A stretch of 64,000 bases of DNA from Lagopus muta (GCF_023343835.1 NC_064439.1:19043433-19107432), one strand, 5' to 3'. Positions 1 through 13,128 are shown, counted from the first letter of the stretch. Translations and numbers: made by a program. Notes: generated from the sequence alone by a model not told the origin.

Positions 1-470
1 TGCAGTGAGGACTTCCCATATCCTTTTCCTCTCCAGGCTGAAGAAGTCCAACTCGTGCAACCCTTCTTCATAGGAGAGCTGCTCCAAACCTCTGAGTACT
101 GTGGTTTTTCTCTCAACCCTCTTCAACACCTCCACATCCTTCTTGTTCTGCAAGACCCAAACCGAGAAACAGGGGCCTCATGAGGTCAGAGAAGAGGGGC
201 AGTCACCTCCCTTGTTCTGCTACCACCCCTCTCTGTTGATGCAGCCCAGGATACTCTTGGCCTTCCATGCTGCAAGAATACACTGCTCACTCACATCCAG
301 CTTTTCAGTTACCAGAACCCCCAAATCCTTCTCTGCAAGGCTTCTCTAAGCTCCTTCTCCCAGTCTGTAGACATACCTGGGACTGGTGTCCCCCAAATGC
401 AACCAGCTTCGCACTTTACCTTGTTGAACCTTGTTACATTCCTCCTGTGGACCTACTTCTCAAGCTTGAT
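1..470 (-). mobile_element. CR1 LINE fragment, antisense to + strand
   Basis: The + strand reads as the complement of the 3' part of a bird CR1 element. Landmarks are the 'ccaggctgaa' block near 34, the 'ttcataggagag' block near 66, 'gatgcagcccaggatac' near 238 and 'ccttgttgaacctt' near 419. It covers part of the reverse-transcriptase ORF end and is cut by the window edge at position 1. Reading frames here are fossil LINE sequence. Confidence 0.85.
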
Positions 471-3400
471 ATCTCACTGTACAGTAATCACATTTTCATC
501 ATTAGAAAACTAATGATGGTATGAGATTAATCTGATATAAATGTCTGAGCTAATGACCCAAGATTCTTTTTACACTCAAACAACTCTTTATACTCAAATC
601 AATATTGTCAGAGGAGAGCAGGACACTGATCATATTGCTGTAGTGTTGACATGCGAAGCAGGTCATGTGTTACATCTTAGTTTTTTGCTGACTACAGCAG
701 TGTAAATAGCTTAACCATTGACAAATATATTTGTCTAAATTTAGCTGACAAATATCAGCTGCAATATCTGCCAGGTGTTTTTGCTTTCCTGTGTAGGTCC
801 ATTTTTCCACTGTTGCAGAAATGAACCTGGGGCATTTTTGTTACAAAAAACCACACTTTTTTTTTAAAGTGACTTAAGCTTAATCTCACAAAAATTACAA
901 TCAAAAATAGAATTGGAATTGCATAATGGAGGACAACAATAGCTCCAGTTAATTTCTGTTGAAACTTTGTCACTTGCTTAGCATACATTAACATTAGGTT
1001 CTAATATGGATAATAAATAATCCACATCTTTACTTTGTTCCCCTGTGTTTTCAGAAAGGTCCTAAAGCCTTAATATTTCTCATTGCATGCTACAGAGATT
1101 AAGGTATAATACCTGCAGAGTCTGCCTGGAAATTCTCTATTCTTTGTGCCTGTCTGTGATTGAATGCAATACTGACTGTTAAAAATGGACAAGAAAGTTA
1201 AACTTGATGATACATGAATATATATTTTTTTTTAAGCCTCCTTGGCTTTCTCTTTTTCACATTCATAGCTGAACTTCCCTTCAGAGAAATGTTTCTAGTG
1301 TAAATTCAAGAAGTAGGCATGTATAGATACTTTTCAGCAGTTCATTAAGCCAATAAGAATTCTCATTGACACCTCTCCTTCTTCCTGAGAGAAGCAAACA
1401 AAAGTAACTTCCAGCAGCACTAGCAATCAATCCTCGCATTGATTTTTGCATCATGATCTGAAGACTGAAGAGAGAAGCGTTATGTGACTGAATGAAGTTA
1501 CTGAGCATCCCAAGCTTCCAAGGAGCAGGATCACACCCAACATGCAAAGATAAAGACTACTCCTGCTGCATGTGTTACCTCTTCCTTTGGCTCTGGGAGA
1601 AGGATGTCCCCAGTATTTCAGCCAGGCTCATCCAGGCTGCTGCATGCTGACTCCAAGCAGTATTATGTAAAGAGGGAGAAGATTACACATCACACAGCTA
1701 CACAGGCACAGCCAAGTATGAGAGCTAAGACAGCAAGAACGGCAGTACAGATAACACAATAAATCCCATTCTTTATCTCCATATCCACTGGCTTCCTTCG
1801 GCATAATATAAGCCTGTTCATATCAAGACATTGGAAGAAAGAAAGAAATGGCTGAAGTTACTATTTCCATTCCACCAAAATCTATGAAACATTGAACCTG
1901 TGAGTGCCTCAGGGTCACAGAAAAAGACAAACAATGGTCTTCAAAGCCTCTAAAAGTCTATACTTATAGAATTTTCACTGCATTTGCCTCAAGAATAAAC
2001 ATCCTCTGACCCTGACTCTCCTGATACAACCATAGCATTTCAATGTCACAAGTGCTGCAAAGTTCCGCAAAGTTTTGTGGGTGTTCTTCTGACAATACTT
2101 TCTCACAGAATCACCGTAGACACAAATAGCAAGTAGGACTTTGGATCTGAGTTACTGAAGCTTGTGCACCCATCAGTGCTTGAAGGAAACTGAAAGAAGT
2201 CTACAGTACTACAATTAGTACTGTTGTCTACACATTTTCCCAAAGAGATGTATGGATCTATGAACTACAGGCCATCGGAAGGAAAAAGCTACTTAGATTC
2301 TTCAGAACTGGCTCCTGCATCTGAGAATTTTTCCCTTTGACTATGGGATCCTGCAGACAAGGAGTCCTCCAAAGCCTGTAGAACTCCTGCACAAAATTTT
2401 GACAAACTCCTCAGGAAGGAAAGAGTACGCCTATACTTTGATATTTGACCATTACATCTTCAACTACAAAGAGAAAGAACTGAGAGTAGTTAAAAGAACT
2501 CTTTACAGAGGATCAGAAAGAAGATTAAAACAAGATATATGCACTACCTCTAATATGCTGATTAAGTTTTATTAACAGCAATGAGTTTCAGTAATTTATT
2601 TCAATTAGAGGAAAAAAAACTTGTTGTCTCCAGAAGTCCAAATATAGAATAATTTTTTTTCCCCCCTAAACACTTTCACTACAGACCAGAGCAATAAGAG
2701 CAGTCACCTTGTACCCCATTAGAGAATATAATAACCACCATTTTAATGCTGACAGCTTCATTCCGGCAGACCGATAATTCCAGAACATATCAGTAGTTAC
2801 ACAGGGTAATTTAAGATCTCTTTGTACCTATACAGCAAACAAAGCACACCACAGACTAAACCTACATCCACATTGTGTCATGGACAGACTTGTTACTGCA
2901 ACCCTGAAGAAGGAGCTATTAAGAAAAACCAAAGCAACAGGAGATAGTGATCAAAACAAATAGAAGAAACAGAAAACAGTAGAGCAAATCCATCAGCATG
3001 CCACCCCAAGCCTCTCCTTTAGCTTAAGAGAACTGAGCTTCTAGATAACACAGTTTTATTAAACATATACCACAAGTTACCTTAGCTTCACCAGGGCTAT
3101 TGTGATCACTTCTTGTTAGATGCTCTTTGAACACTCCACCATCATTCTTCTACAGCAAGAAACAACCCTGCTGAACTTGCTCAGTACTACATGAAATAGC
3201 AGCAGCAAGGAACCGCTCCTTAGAAAAATCCTTCTTAAGAGAGAGCTTGCAAAGTAAAGCCCCCACTCCCTCCTCAGGTGCCTGAGATTTTAGTTTAAAA
3301 AGCTATCAGGAACCTTGACTACAGCTGTTTCAAGTAAGAAAATTGAATGCATCCAAAATGCTGCATGATGAAATGTTTGTACTTTTAACTGTGCCAAGAC

Positions 3401-3718
3401 CAATTAATGGGTCTCCTTTCCCTTTGGAATAATTAAACAGTTCACTGCTTCTTTTCTCTTCTAAAGGAGATTTAAATTATTCATTTATTGGTCATTTTTT
3501 CCTACTCCCAGTTCCCCATGTAGCGATATTTTCTTGCATTAATTTCTTATGTCTTATTTTCAGAAACTTTTGTCACCTTCTTGTAAGACAAAATTTTGTC
3601 AGCTGAGAAATTGTATTTAGCATCTCTATTTTGCAGCACCTCCATTATCTAAAACAAGTAAGAATAAAAAATAATCTCAGCCTACTTTAATACATGAGAA
3701 CTACCTCCATGATGAATA
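471..3718. other. Intergenic DNA, no gene recognised
   Basis: AT-rich sequence with short open frames only. None carries a recognisable domain or a convincing splice pattern. No repeat family was recognised by eye, although diverged ones may be present. Confidence 0.5.
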
Positions 3719-3787
3719 GATTCATAGAACAGCCTGGGTTGAAAGGAACCCTAAGGATCATCAGGTTCCAATCCCCCTGACTTTTAG
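3719..3787 (-). mobile_element. Short CR1 3'-tail fragment (minus orientation)
   Basis: The + strand reads 'ttcatagaacagcctggg', then a diverged 'gaaaggaacccta aggatcatca' block and 'ccaatccccctga'. This is the complement of the CR1 3' end, where the sense strand reads GATGATCTTAAGGTCCC and then ATTCTATGA. Only about 70 bp remains. Confidence 0.7.
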
Positions 3788-4778
3788 GAAAGGAACAACA
3801 GGAGTTTCAGAAAGCAGAAAGTTTTCCTGAGGCAGCATTTCCCCAGCAGTAATTAAGAGGAAATTAAGAAGTGCAGGTGAACTCAGCAGAACATGGAGTC
3901 TCTCATACACCCTACCTTCATTCTCTTATTTTGAATCACTTAATATTTAATTTGGGGAGAAAACCAACCAATAAACAAAAAACCCTAACCCCTTAAAGCA
4001 TGTGGACTCTGGCCTATGAGATACATTTTGGGAATGTAAAGGCATGTAGAAAATAAAGAAAAAAGGATATTTAAGGTATTTCTTGGAAGCTGGGGAATAA
4101 TGAATAATCTTGGGAAAAAAAGGCTGTTACACTTGTGATCTTGGAAACAAATACACACATTTAGGTCACGGGAGTATTCAGGATAAAAAAAATTCATTTG
4201 CAGGCATTTCACTAAAGGTGTTCTGCTTTACAGCACTTGTAATTGCCTTGTCTTTCCCATGGCTGGTCAGTGCTCAGAGGATATTCTCAGCACCCAATCT
4301 TCAATTCTAGCTGCATTTGCTTTCTCTCATCCTCCTAAGCAGGGAGATAGATAATAGCTATTTTGTACACAAGAAGGATATGGGCACCTCTGAGATGGAG
4401 TCTGGATCCAAAAGTGGAAAAAAAAGATGAGGGATGCGGAGTGAGGCACTGAATGATGCAGATTTCATGAGCATGGGGCAGACACATCAGCATGCCTGAT
4501 ATTGGCTAGAACACATCTCAATTAGGTGAAGAAAAACAGTTATCTGGACTGATACAACTGTACTGTGGCCACATACAGAAAAGGGTGAGAATTTATCAAT
4601 ATTCTGAGCACCGGCAATGTAACATACTCCAGCTACAGCAGCTATTTCTATGTAATATGTCACCACCTGCTGTTATTGTCTGTTGTGTAAGCAACGAATA
4701 TACACATGCTACAATTAAGAAATATACAGGAAAGTTTGGCTAAACAGCTTATCACACTAAATAAGACTGGATGGAAAA
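3788..4778. other. Intergenic DNA, no gene recognised
   Basis: No open frame with protein-like features, no RNA gene and no clear repeat was seen between the CR1 fragment and the LTR-like repeat. Confidence 0.45.
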
Positions 4779-5010
4779 CTTACCCTTGTTTCAGGCTCAC
4801 TGAGAAGACTCCAAGCAGAGCAACCTCCAAAACAGATCTTTCTGCCGTGGTAGTCAGCTCTTAAATGGGGTCTAGGAGAGATGGAGCCAGCCTTCACCCA
4901 TTCCAGTAGCACAGGAGAATTGTTATCACCTGTGCTCCCAGGGCTGACTCATTGCTTGCCTCAGGTGGTCAATCAGAGGTTCAGGCTGTGATTCAGCAGT
5001 TCATCTGTCA
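4779..5010 (-). mobile_element. LTR-like dispersed repeat, copy 1
   Basis: This block matches a second block at 44069-44298 along its whole length. Both share 'cttaccctt', 'gtagtcagctcttaaat/gtagccagctcttaaat', 'gcacaggagaattg', 'cacctgtgctcc' and 'aatcagaggttcagg'. On the minus strand it begins with TG, has a TATA-like TTTAAGAGCTG block about 150 bp in, and runs on to a GGGTAAG site that resembles a splice donor. That layout suits a solo or truncated retroviral-type LTR, but no internal coding region, flanking duplication or family name could be confirmed. It could also be a non-autonomous element of another kind. Confidence 0.5.
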
Positions 5011-6802
5011 TGTTAATTTGTTTCTGAAATTCATCTGGTTGGTAAAGACAACAACCTAAGTATAGTTTGAGCAGTATTAAGAAAGTACTATAGAGCTGGC
5101 TAAAGGTGTATTTTAAATGATACCTTTCAAAGACCCATACTGGATATGTGATTTATGAAACCAGTTGGTTGTGGATAATATTTGAAATTAAACTCTCAGA
5201 AGAAATCTGACTGCTACTTCTTTATTTTACATGACATTTCAAGGGAGATTTATTTTTCAAAGGTAGAGTAAGATGTAATTAATAAGAACGCTTCTCTTTT
5301 ACTGTTCCCTCTTGAGTGGTGTTCCAAACTATACGCCTAATGAAAGTAAAAAGAAAACATAATTCCCGCCATATTTAAAGCATTTAACCACTCTATACAA
5401 AAAGTTGTGATTTGTCTAAGGCAAAAGTGAATTTAATTATTTATTTGCTTATTAATATATCATTCTGATGGTGAATGACACATTTACTCAGAACTAATTT
5501 CACATAAGGAGAAGCACACGCAGGGAAGGCAGCCACTGGGAAAGTTTTTCACTTTACTGCTCTATCAAACTGCAAGGTGGCACTGGTGTTAGCCAATAAA
5601 CGTTCCCCAGGAATAGGTGTGCAAACTCATTTTAACTTGTTTCCCAAACCAGATTTGAATTCAGGCTGGTACCTTGATTTGCAGTGATGGGCAAATTTTG
5701 TGAGACTCTCTCCATATGAAATTATACCCTGGTCTCCTCTGAGCAGCTAATTACAGTCATGTCAGTGAGGTCTTTTAAGCTTTGGAGAGCTGTGCCTCTG
5801 CAAATAACTCCTAAATGTTCTAAAGCTTTCCATTGCATAAGTTATACCTTCAGGCATTTCACATGGCATTTTCTTCACATTCTCTAGGGAAGGGAAGTAT
5901 TTCAATAAACAGTGCACTGTAAAAAGTGAATGGGAGCACAAGTACCCAAACTGAGAAATAGAATGAAGCCATCAGCGTTCATACATGAGCTCCCGAGTAA
6001 GAATCAGATCATCACTCCAGGCTTCTTCTCCTTGTCTTAACTCTCACTTAACTGGAAATGGTTACATCAAAATGCTTCTTTCCTCACAGTAGAAATTACT
6101 TGCTAATATCTTAATGATGTTTCTCAAAACATAACTAGCTATTAAATGCTAGCTCTAGCTTGAATATTTAGGAACTATCTAAGAAGCTTAGAGACATTTC
6201 AGTGCAATACTTTTACCATCACTAGATATACTACCTTCCCTTAATGCCTTTGTACATCTTTAAACTGATTTGGACTAGATCACATATTTGTATTGACTGT
6301 GATAGAAATTTAATTTGATAAGGACTAAGTAATAATTTATTCACAGAAAGTAAAAGCACTATTAAAGTATTTAAAGCAAAACAAATTTCTTTACAACTGT
6401 ATCTCCTCCTCCTCCTTTTTTTACTAGAGTGAAGACATAAACTTAGGGAGATATATACACAGCTGTGTTTTTCATGGTTTTTTTTTTTTTTTTCATTTTA
6501 TTCACAATTTAAATTTTATGTATAATGTATTTTGAAGGAGGCATTATCCCTACTGATAGCAAAATCTACAGTCCCAAGATGCTCAGCACAGCTGCAAATA
6601 GTTCAAACCATTTCAGATGGTGTTCTTTTTATAAGATATACCACCTATTAAGCAAACTGACTAGAAAGCATCCCTATAAGATCTTTGTTATACGTTAGGT
6701 GGCATACACTATGAAAATACAACAGGTCTTATTATTTAGCATTTATTTAGTGCTTAAAAATCCATACTCAGCATTCAGACAGTTTAAATTTCTTCTCAGA
6801 AA
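5011..6802. other. Intergenic DNA, no gene recognised
   Basis: AT-rich and without a supported gene. 5430-5860 contains several homeodomain-type TAATTA/ATTAAT cores and could be a non-coding regulatory block, but nothing in the sequence proves this. A T-run lies at about 6478-6494. Confidence 0.4.
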
Positions 6803-6984
6803 GAACGGTGAGGCACTGGCACAGGCTGCTCAGGGAGGAGGTGGAGTCACCAGCCCTGAGGATGTTCAAGGAAAGGGCAGATGTGGCACTGGGAGACATG
6901 GTTTAAAATGGTCGTGGGCATGGGTTGATGGTTGAACCAGTTGATCTTAGTCATCTTTCCTGCCTTAATGATTCTATGATTCTA
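6803..6984 (+). mobile_element. CR1 LINE 3' end (plus orientation)
   Basis: The + strand shows the CR1 terminal region: 'gaggcactggcacaggctgc', then 'cctgaggatgttcaagga', then 'ggcactgggagacatggttt', ending in the diagnostic octamer tail 'atgattctatgattcta'. It is 5'-truncated to about 180 bp, as most CR1 copies are. A 78-residue open frame over it is a LINE remnant. Confidence 0.9.
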
Positions 6985-8036
6985 CAGCACTCAAGTTTAA
7001 TGCAGATAAGCCTCACACAGTACTTTTTCTAACTCTAAGTCAAAATACAAAAGCAAAGTTGTTTGTCTCTGATGTGTGTTTGGCAGAATCTGAAGAGTTC
7101 TGAGAGGGTTGATAATTTCTGATAAACATACTCTATAACTCAGTAAAGCATATTTAAGATTATATAAGGAGCGTGGTATGTTTACTTTTCTCAGGTTATC
7201 ACAACACCACGACCTAATTTTTTCAACAATGATGGAAAATTATACTGAACTCATCCCATTTGCTTGGTTTAATTGTTCTATTTCTTCTTTATTGGAGTTT
7301 CCTTAAATTGACAATCATCCTAAGTGAAATCTTAGCAGTTTTTATTACCTGGTATAGAATACATATGATCAGCTGACAAGCAATACGCTGATTACCATGG
7401 AAGATCACTCACTGATCAGTAACTAAGGTAAAAATCCACAGCTTCTGTGAAAAGGTCATTGGAATTGAACGAATCTTGGGTTATTAATTTGAAATATGAC
7501 ATACACACAGAACAAATACTTTCAGAAATCAAATTACACAACGACAGATATTGTCAGAGTGTATGATGAATGATGTATTCACTTTCAACTGAAAGATGAA
7601 CAGTCTCAGCATATCAATCAATCCTTGCTCTACCGTCATGTATCTTCTATGGATCCTTGACATCTTACCTTTAATTTTCATTGTTTGTAGCAGTTAATGT
7701 GTTGTTTTAACTTCTACTGCCTCCAAGATATTCAATCTCAAAATTTGCTAGCTTCCAATTTGCAAGTTTGAAGTAATGCTGACTCTAAATTGACCATTTA
7801 ATGGCTTTTCTTTTATAACTTTGCAGGGTGTATATGTCCTATGTTTTCAAAGCACATTTTCTTGTCATAAATACATTGAGAAAAAAATATGTATTTCCTG
7901 TTATCTTCATTTTCAGTAGCATTTCCAAAACACTGGTATTTTTCATTTTATTTAAGTCATGATTAAATATAGAAAACAGAGGATACTTACCATATTATTT
8001 TTATGAATGTAGTATTTCAAAAGTCTGAAATAAAAC
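6985..8036. other. Intergenic DNA, no gene recognised
   Basis: AT-rich, with only short uninformative frames and no repeat recognised. Confidence 0.45.
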
Positions 8037-8092
8037 TTTTTTTACTGTATTTTTTTTACTGTATTTTTTTTACTGTATTTTTTTTACTGTAT
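8037..8092 (+). repeat. 14-bp minisatellite, four perfect copies
   Basis: The unit TTTTTTTACTGTAT occurs four times head to tail without a mismatch. Perfect identity between units suggests recent slippage or unequal exchange and probable length variation between individuals. Confidence 0.9.
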
Positions 8093-10040
8093 TTATGTTT
8101 GTAACAAATATTTCTATACAAAATGTGCTTTGAACTAATTTACATAGAACATACATGGTTTTATGTCTCTACAGAGACATCTGTTCTTCCAAGGAACAAG
8201 TTTATAATAAATGTGTTAAATATAATTCCCATATTTTGATGGAAAATGGAAGAAAAATGGAGAAATGGAAGAAATTTAGCAAACATCTTTAAGATGTTAA
8301 ACTTACAATAAACCTGGGCAGTACTGCAAAGTAGAGTATATATGGATGAAATAAACTGATGAAAAGAAGCTATACTTTGATCTCTAGAGGAAGCAACTGG
8401 GATCAAATGAGATCATGGATGACATTACTGAATAAACAATTTTAAATCTTTGGGAAAAAAAACATCATTTATCAATCTTCTATAGACTTCATCTGGTAGT
8501 TGGTCAGGAAAGAACACAACGCAGGAGTGGTGTACACAGGAAGAATTAATAAGAAGTGTTGTCTATGCTTGCACTGGTTTCAGTTTATTAAGCTATATTT
8601 TATGTTGTGGAAACTATTCAAATGAAAAATGCATGTGATATACAGGAAATATTAGTTCTTATGTAAGAATTACATTTGCAGCTCAAATACTCTAAATGTT
8701 ATTTGGATAGCCGAATTTATTAAGCATATCTTCAGATCCACTGTAATATAGAAATCTGGAAATGAAAACTCAAAATCCTCTGAGTTGTTGCTTCATTTTA
8801 ATGCTGAAGAAGGATAAAGACAAAGAAATCATAGATAAACATTCATGGAATGACAAAGAAGAGAAGGGTTCACTTTTAACTTTTTATTTTTTTAAACGCT
8901 ATCTGTAGAATACAACCTTGTATACCTCAGCTGTACCTAAGTTTTACATTTTGCTAAACCTCATTTTCTTTGGCTGCATTCTACTTGAGAGGAAAAAGAA
9001 CACAGATTTCAATAGCAAGCATAAATCTCTGACTTAGAACAGTTAAATCAAAATTACTATAGCTAAAACTTGATCTGTAGCTTCTGATCATGCAATAAGC
9101 TCCAAAAACCTGACACAGTGCATCAGATATCATTTTAAGATTGTTTGTAAATAGTATAAAGCACGGAATGGCTGTTAGAGTTAGCAGATTTGCATATTCT
9201 GTCAGAGTGAACATGACAGCAATACCCTTCCAAGCTCAGATCTCCTGGAGGCTAAATTAAAGGTTTCTTATACCAAGAGGTTTAACAAAGTGAATACTTG
9301 AGCTGTTACTTAGCTTAAAATTGTGCTATAGAAAAAAAGCAGACCAAGATATAGGACAGGAAGGTTTTGTGAGGTTTTTGTTGGCATAGTGAACAGCAGG
9401 GTTTTGATTTTACATATATTTTTTACACCAATTACAGACTTAAAATTGGAGTAGAATTTTATCTTTCAGTTATCTTTGATAAAACTAGAGCAAAGAGACT
9501 TATTTTTCCTTGAGGTTTTTGAATGGGCCTAAATTTGAGTTATTGCTGAGAAGCGTACTTAGACATTTTGTAATTTTTGGAAGGGGAAGTAGAAAGAATT
9601 TAATAACCCGACTGTATTCTCTGATCATCTGAAATATGATTTACATTGATGAAATTTCTCACGTGCTGAAAAGAGCAAAGCTTCTTACACTGCTCACCTG
9701 TGTACGTGTTATTGGGTGTGGGAAGGGATTCTTTTTGCACTTACAGACAGGTTGCCTTTTTTCTGCATTTCCCTACCTCACTTTCTTCAGGAAGAAGAGC
9801 CAGTGTTGTCATTATTTCTCTTGAAGTCACTTAAAGTTTGACTTTCAGCCTAATCAGCTCCCTGACTCATGGTGTGGTCACATCAGTGCTCAAACAGATG
9901 CCCTGAGCATGGAGATACGACGTCAGTTGAAGCAGCAGATATGGGGAGGCATTAGCACTCCTTGTCCATAGAGGTTCGGGCCAGGATGACTGGAGAAGGC
10001 TCTCAGTCAAAGTTAGAAGTTGTCTTTGTTCTGACTGAAC

Positions 10041-10044
<4 letters not shown>
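8093..10044. other. Intergenic DNA, no gene recognised
   Basis: No supported gene. A consensus octamer ATTTGCAT lies at about 9187-9194, which is weak evidence of anything alone. The stretch ends in the TA microsatellite. Confidence 0.4.

Positions 10045-10127
<83 letters not shown>
10045..10127 (+). repeat. Long (TA)n microsatellite
   Basis: About 83 bp of uninterrupted alternating A/T, immediately left of the palindrome. It produces low-complexity Ile/Tyr frames on both strands that are not genes. Its true length may differ because such tracts assemble poorly. Confidence 0.95.
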
Positions 10128-10128
<1 letters not shown>

Positions 10129-10129
<1 letters not shown>

Positions 10130-10376
10130 CCTAATATATATATTAGGCTGGAAGATATATTTGGAGCTCTTATGTGTGTGTGTATATATATATATATATA
10201 CATGTATGTATACATATATATATATACATATACATATATATATACGCATACATATACGTGTATATATATGTATATATACATGTATACATATGTGTGTATA
10301 TATATGTATACATACATGTATACATATATATATATACACACACACATAAGAGCTCCAAATATATCTTCCAGCCTAA
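10129..10376. repeat. Large AT-rich palindrome (inverted repeat)
   Basis: The segment 10143-10195 is the exact reverse complement of 10324-10376, giving 53-bp perfect arms. The outer 29 bp of each arm are ordinary mixed sequence (TTAGGCTGGAAG... with GGAGCTC) rather than microsatellite, so this is a true inverted duplication. The 128-bp centre is TA/TG-rich and itself imperfectly palindromic. The left arm overlaps a separate perfect 20-bp palindrome at 10129-10148. The whole could extrude as a cruciform or hairpin. Confidence 0.9.
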
Positions 10377-10724
10377 GCAATTCCATGCCTTTACCCAAGA
10401 AGACACTCATGATTCCACATTTGGGCTGGCCTCAGGCAGCCCTCTATTCAGGCTCTTGCCCACCTCCTCTTCCTCTGCTCAACTTGCTACATACATCCTT
10501 TAAGAATACAAATAAAGCACACATCTCCACTAAGTGTCAAAAAGATTAAGATTTTCAAATGATGATCTAAAAGAAATTAGATTTAAAAAAAAAAAAAAAA
10601 ACAACAATGTGGGAAAACTATTACATAACTAGACCCAGAATTACAAGGCAAGTATTACTCAAGTAGAAATTTATTCTATACAGAGCAACCTATAAAACTG
10701 TGAACAGGACAAAACAAAATATTC

Positions 10725-10770
10725 AAAAAAAAAAAAAAAAAAAAAAAAAAAGAAAAGAAAAAGAAAAAAG
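10725..10770 (+). repeat. Poly(A) / A-rich tract
   Basis: A run of nearly 30 A followed by AAAAG-type units. No retrogene could be recognised upstream of it, so it is recorded as simple sequence only. Confidence 0.8.
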
Positions 10771-13095
10771 AAACAAAGCAGGCCATGCAGCACCTAACAG
10801 TGGAGTCAAAGGCAAACAGTCTCACAGAACAATAAAAGTGCAAGCTTACTAACCAAGAGCATGCCCCCATCACTTGGAAATAAAACTAAAACAACAAAGA
10901 GGATCCTGTGGCTTTACAAGGAAATGTAAGCATTAGCAGACTATAAACAGAATGAACAAGGCTGGAAGCATTATTAACATATTGGAAATAATTAACAACA
11001 CTGCAGTAAAGATGTGAATGGGCTATCAATTTACAGGAAAACAGAATGTTAATTTTGAATTGGACACAGATGAACAATCTGGTGTTACTGGGACATGGTA
11101 ATAGTTGCTCTTGAGAGAAAAGATGCAGGTAAGCCAATGAAACTCAAATGTTGTAAAGATTTTATTCCCAGCTGAAGAAACTTCTGAACTAAATGAACAA
11201 TAAAATAATGCAATGGAAAAGTTACAGTCTACATATAACCAGAGAGGAATAAAAATCTCATTTAGAGTAAAAAATGTTGTCATGGAGTGTGTTGTTTTCA
11301 TAAGATGAAGGTCCACATACTTCATGTTCCTCAGGCTCAGAAGGCAGGTGAGGCTCTTCTGGCTGCAGGGCTCACCAGCTGAATTTGGGCACCTGAAACA
11401 AAATGAACGCCTGTTTGATCTCTTGCTGCTTACTGGCTTTTGTGGACTGACTGTTTACCAAGATTCTCTTTGGTTCAGCACTGCCTGATTTGACTGCATA
11501 AAAAAAAAAAACAAAGATGTTAACATTGTACCCAGCCACAAGTGATGGCAGGTACTTTGACACCTGACAGCAAAGAGTACATACCCACAGCATTACTATT
11601 TCTATGCATTACTCCAATGGAAATTTCTTTAATGGTTATTATTTTTAAAAGAGCAAATAGGAACTTTATTAAAAAATAAACATTATTCTGCTCTCAAAAG
11701 CTTCGTTTAACAATTTCAGATGTGATCAGAACACAAATACCTCCAAGAAAGGACACAGCAATGGGATAATTGACCTTGTCAGCTACAAGTAGCCTTCTCT
11801 TTTCCTTGGAATGTTTAATTCATAGATACAGTCAATTACCTTCAAGTAAAATCTGCTTCAGGGATTTTATTGCTCTGTTTATCTGAAACAAAATAGGTTT
11901 ACTTGCCTAAAATGGATCTATTTTGCCCGAAGTTCCAAAGACTTTTCAGCATAATTTTAGTAATATTAAAATTTCCTCTGATACTATTACTAGGCTTTAA
12001 AAAAAAGTCAACTGACATCTGTATTTCAAAGTAATTGGTTTTTTATGGAACTTTTAAGTCAATTCCTCACAATGCTGAATTCATTAGTACACACATCTTT
12101 ACAGTAGATTTAGAGATTCAATGGTAATTTTCACTTGTCATATTATACGTGCACTGGACAACAGTTAACCTAAATTCATGTCCACAATCTGTGGAGAGAG
12201 TCTATGGGTTTTTTAGCTTAGGCCAGAAATTCAGGCAGAGGGAAGCCAAGGCAGGTCAATATGCCAGGATTTGCCACTCTGTCACCAGTACAACTTCCCA
12301 GGAGTGTTACAGAATGGTAACAGTGGGTTTAAAAAAAACAAAAAAAAAAAAAAAGAGTTGATAAGTCAATAGAACATCCAAAGAAGAAAAGATTGGAACA
12401 TTAAGCCAATGGGTCACGTGGGCCCCTCATCTATTATGTGTTCAGCACAATCAAAAAAACCCAAACAACTCAAGTTCCTTCTACTCCCAGGAAGTTTCTA
12501 AATCAGTCACAGCAGAAAGCAGACAGATTCAGATTCATAAGACAGAAATAGCCAGGCCTTAGAATTAGAGTACCTCCTCTTCTTGTTTTTTTTTTGTTTT
12601 TTTTTTAAACTCATCTATAGTTTCCTTGATTTATTTTTTGAAATATTTATGAAATATTGCCTGCGCACTCTTGACTGCACAGAAAAGACAATCAGACCAG
12701 CAGAATTTAGAAGGTACTGAATTTGTTTATTATCCAGATACACACCACTGATAGCAAAATAAGATCTCATTTTCATTGCAACTAGAAAGCAAAGCAAAAA
12801 GATTCATGGGAAGCAAAAGAAACTTTCTATAACCCTCACTGAGAGTGTATGGAATTGCAAACAGTCTAATATTCTGTTAACTACCTCCTAATTAGCCCTA
12901 TAAAGAAGGAGGGCTGCTGGATACATACCCTACTCCAAGTCCCCAGATGCTTTATATAGTCTGTTTATTCTCTCAAAAACACAGGATTTAATTCTGCAGG
13001 AATTACTTCCCAATTTTCTTCTAGAGCAGAAGTGTATTATATTTTCCACTAAAGCAAAAATTGATTCTATTAAGTAGCTGCTGTCTTGCAATTCA

Positions 13096-13097
<2 letters not shown>

Positions 13098-13128
<31 letters not shown>
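13098..13128 (+). repeat. Poly(A) tract
   Basis: About 30 uninterrupted A. There is no recognisable retroposed body next to it. Confidence 0.85.

Noticed and set aside
9962..10549. 195-codon and several other Tyr/Ile/His-rich frames on both strands
   Set aside because: They are translations of the TA/TG microsatellite and palindrome. Matching frames on both strands come from the inverted symmetry.
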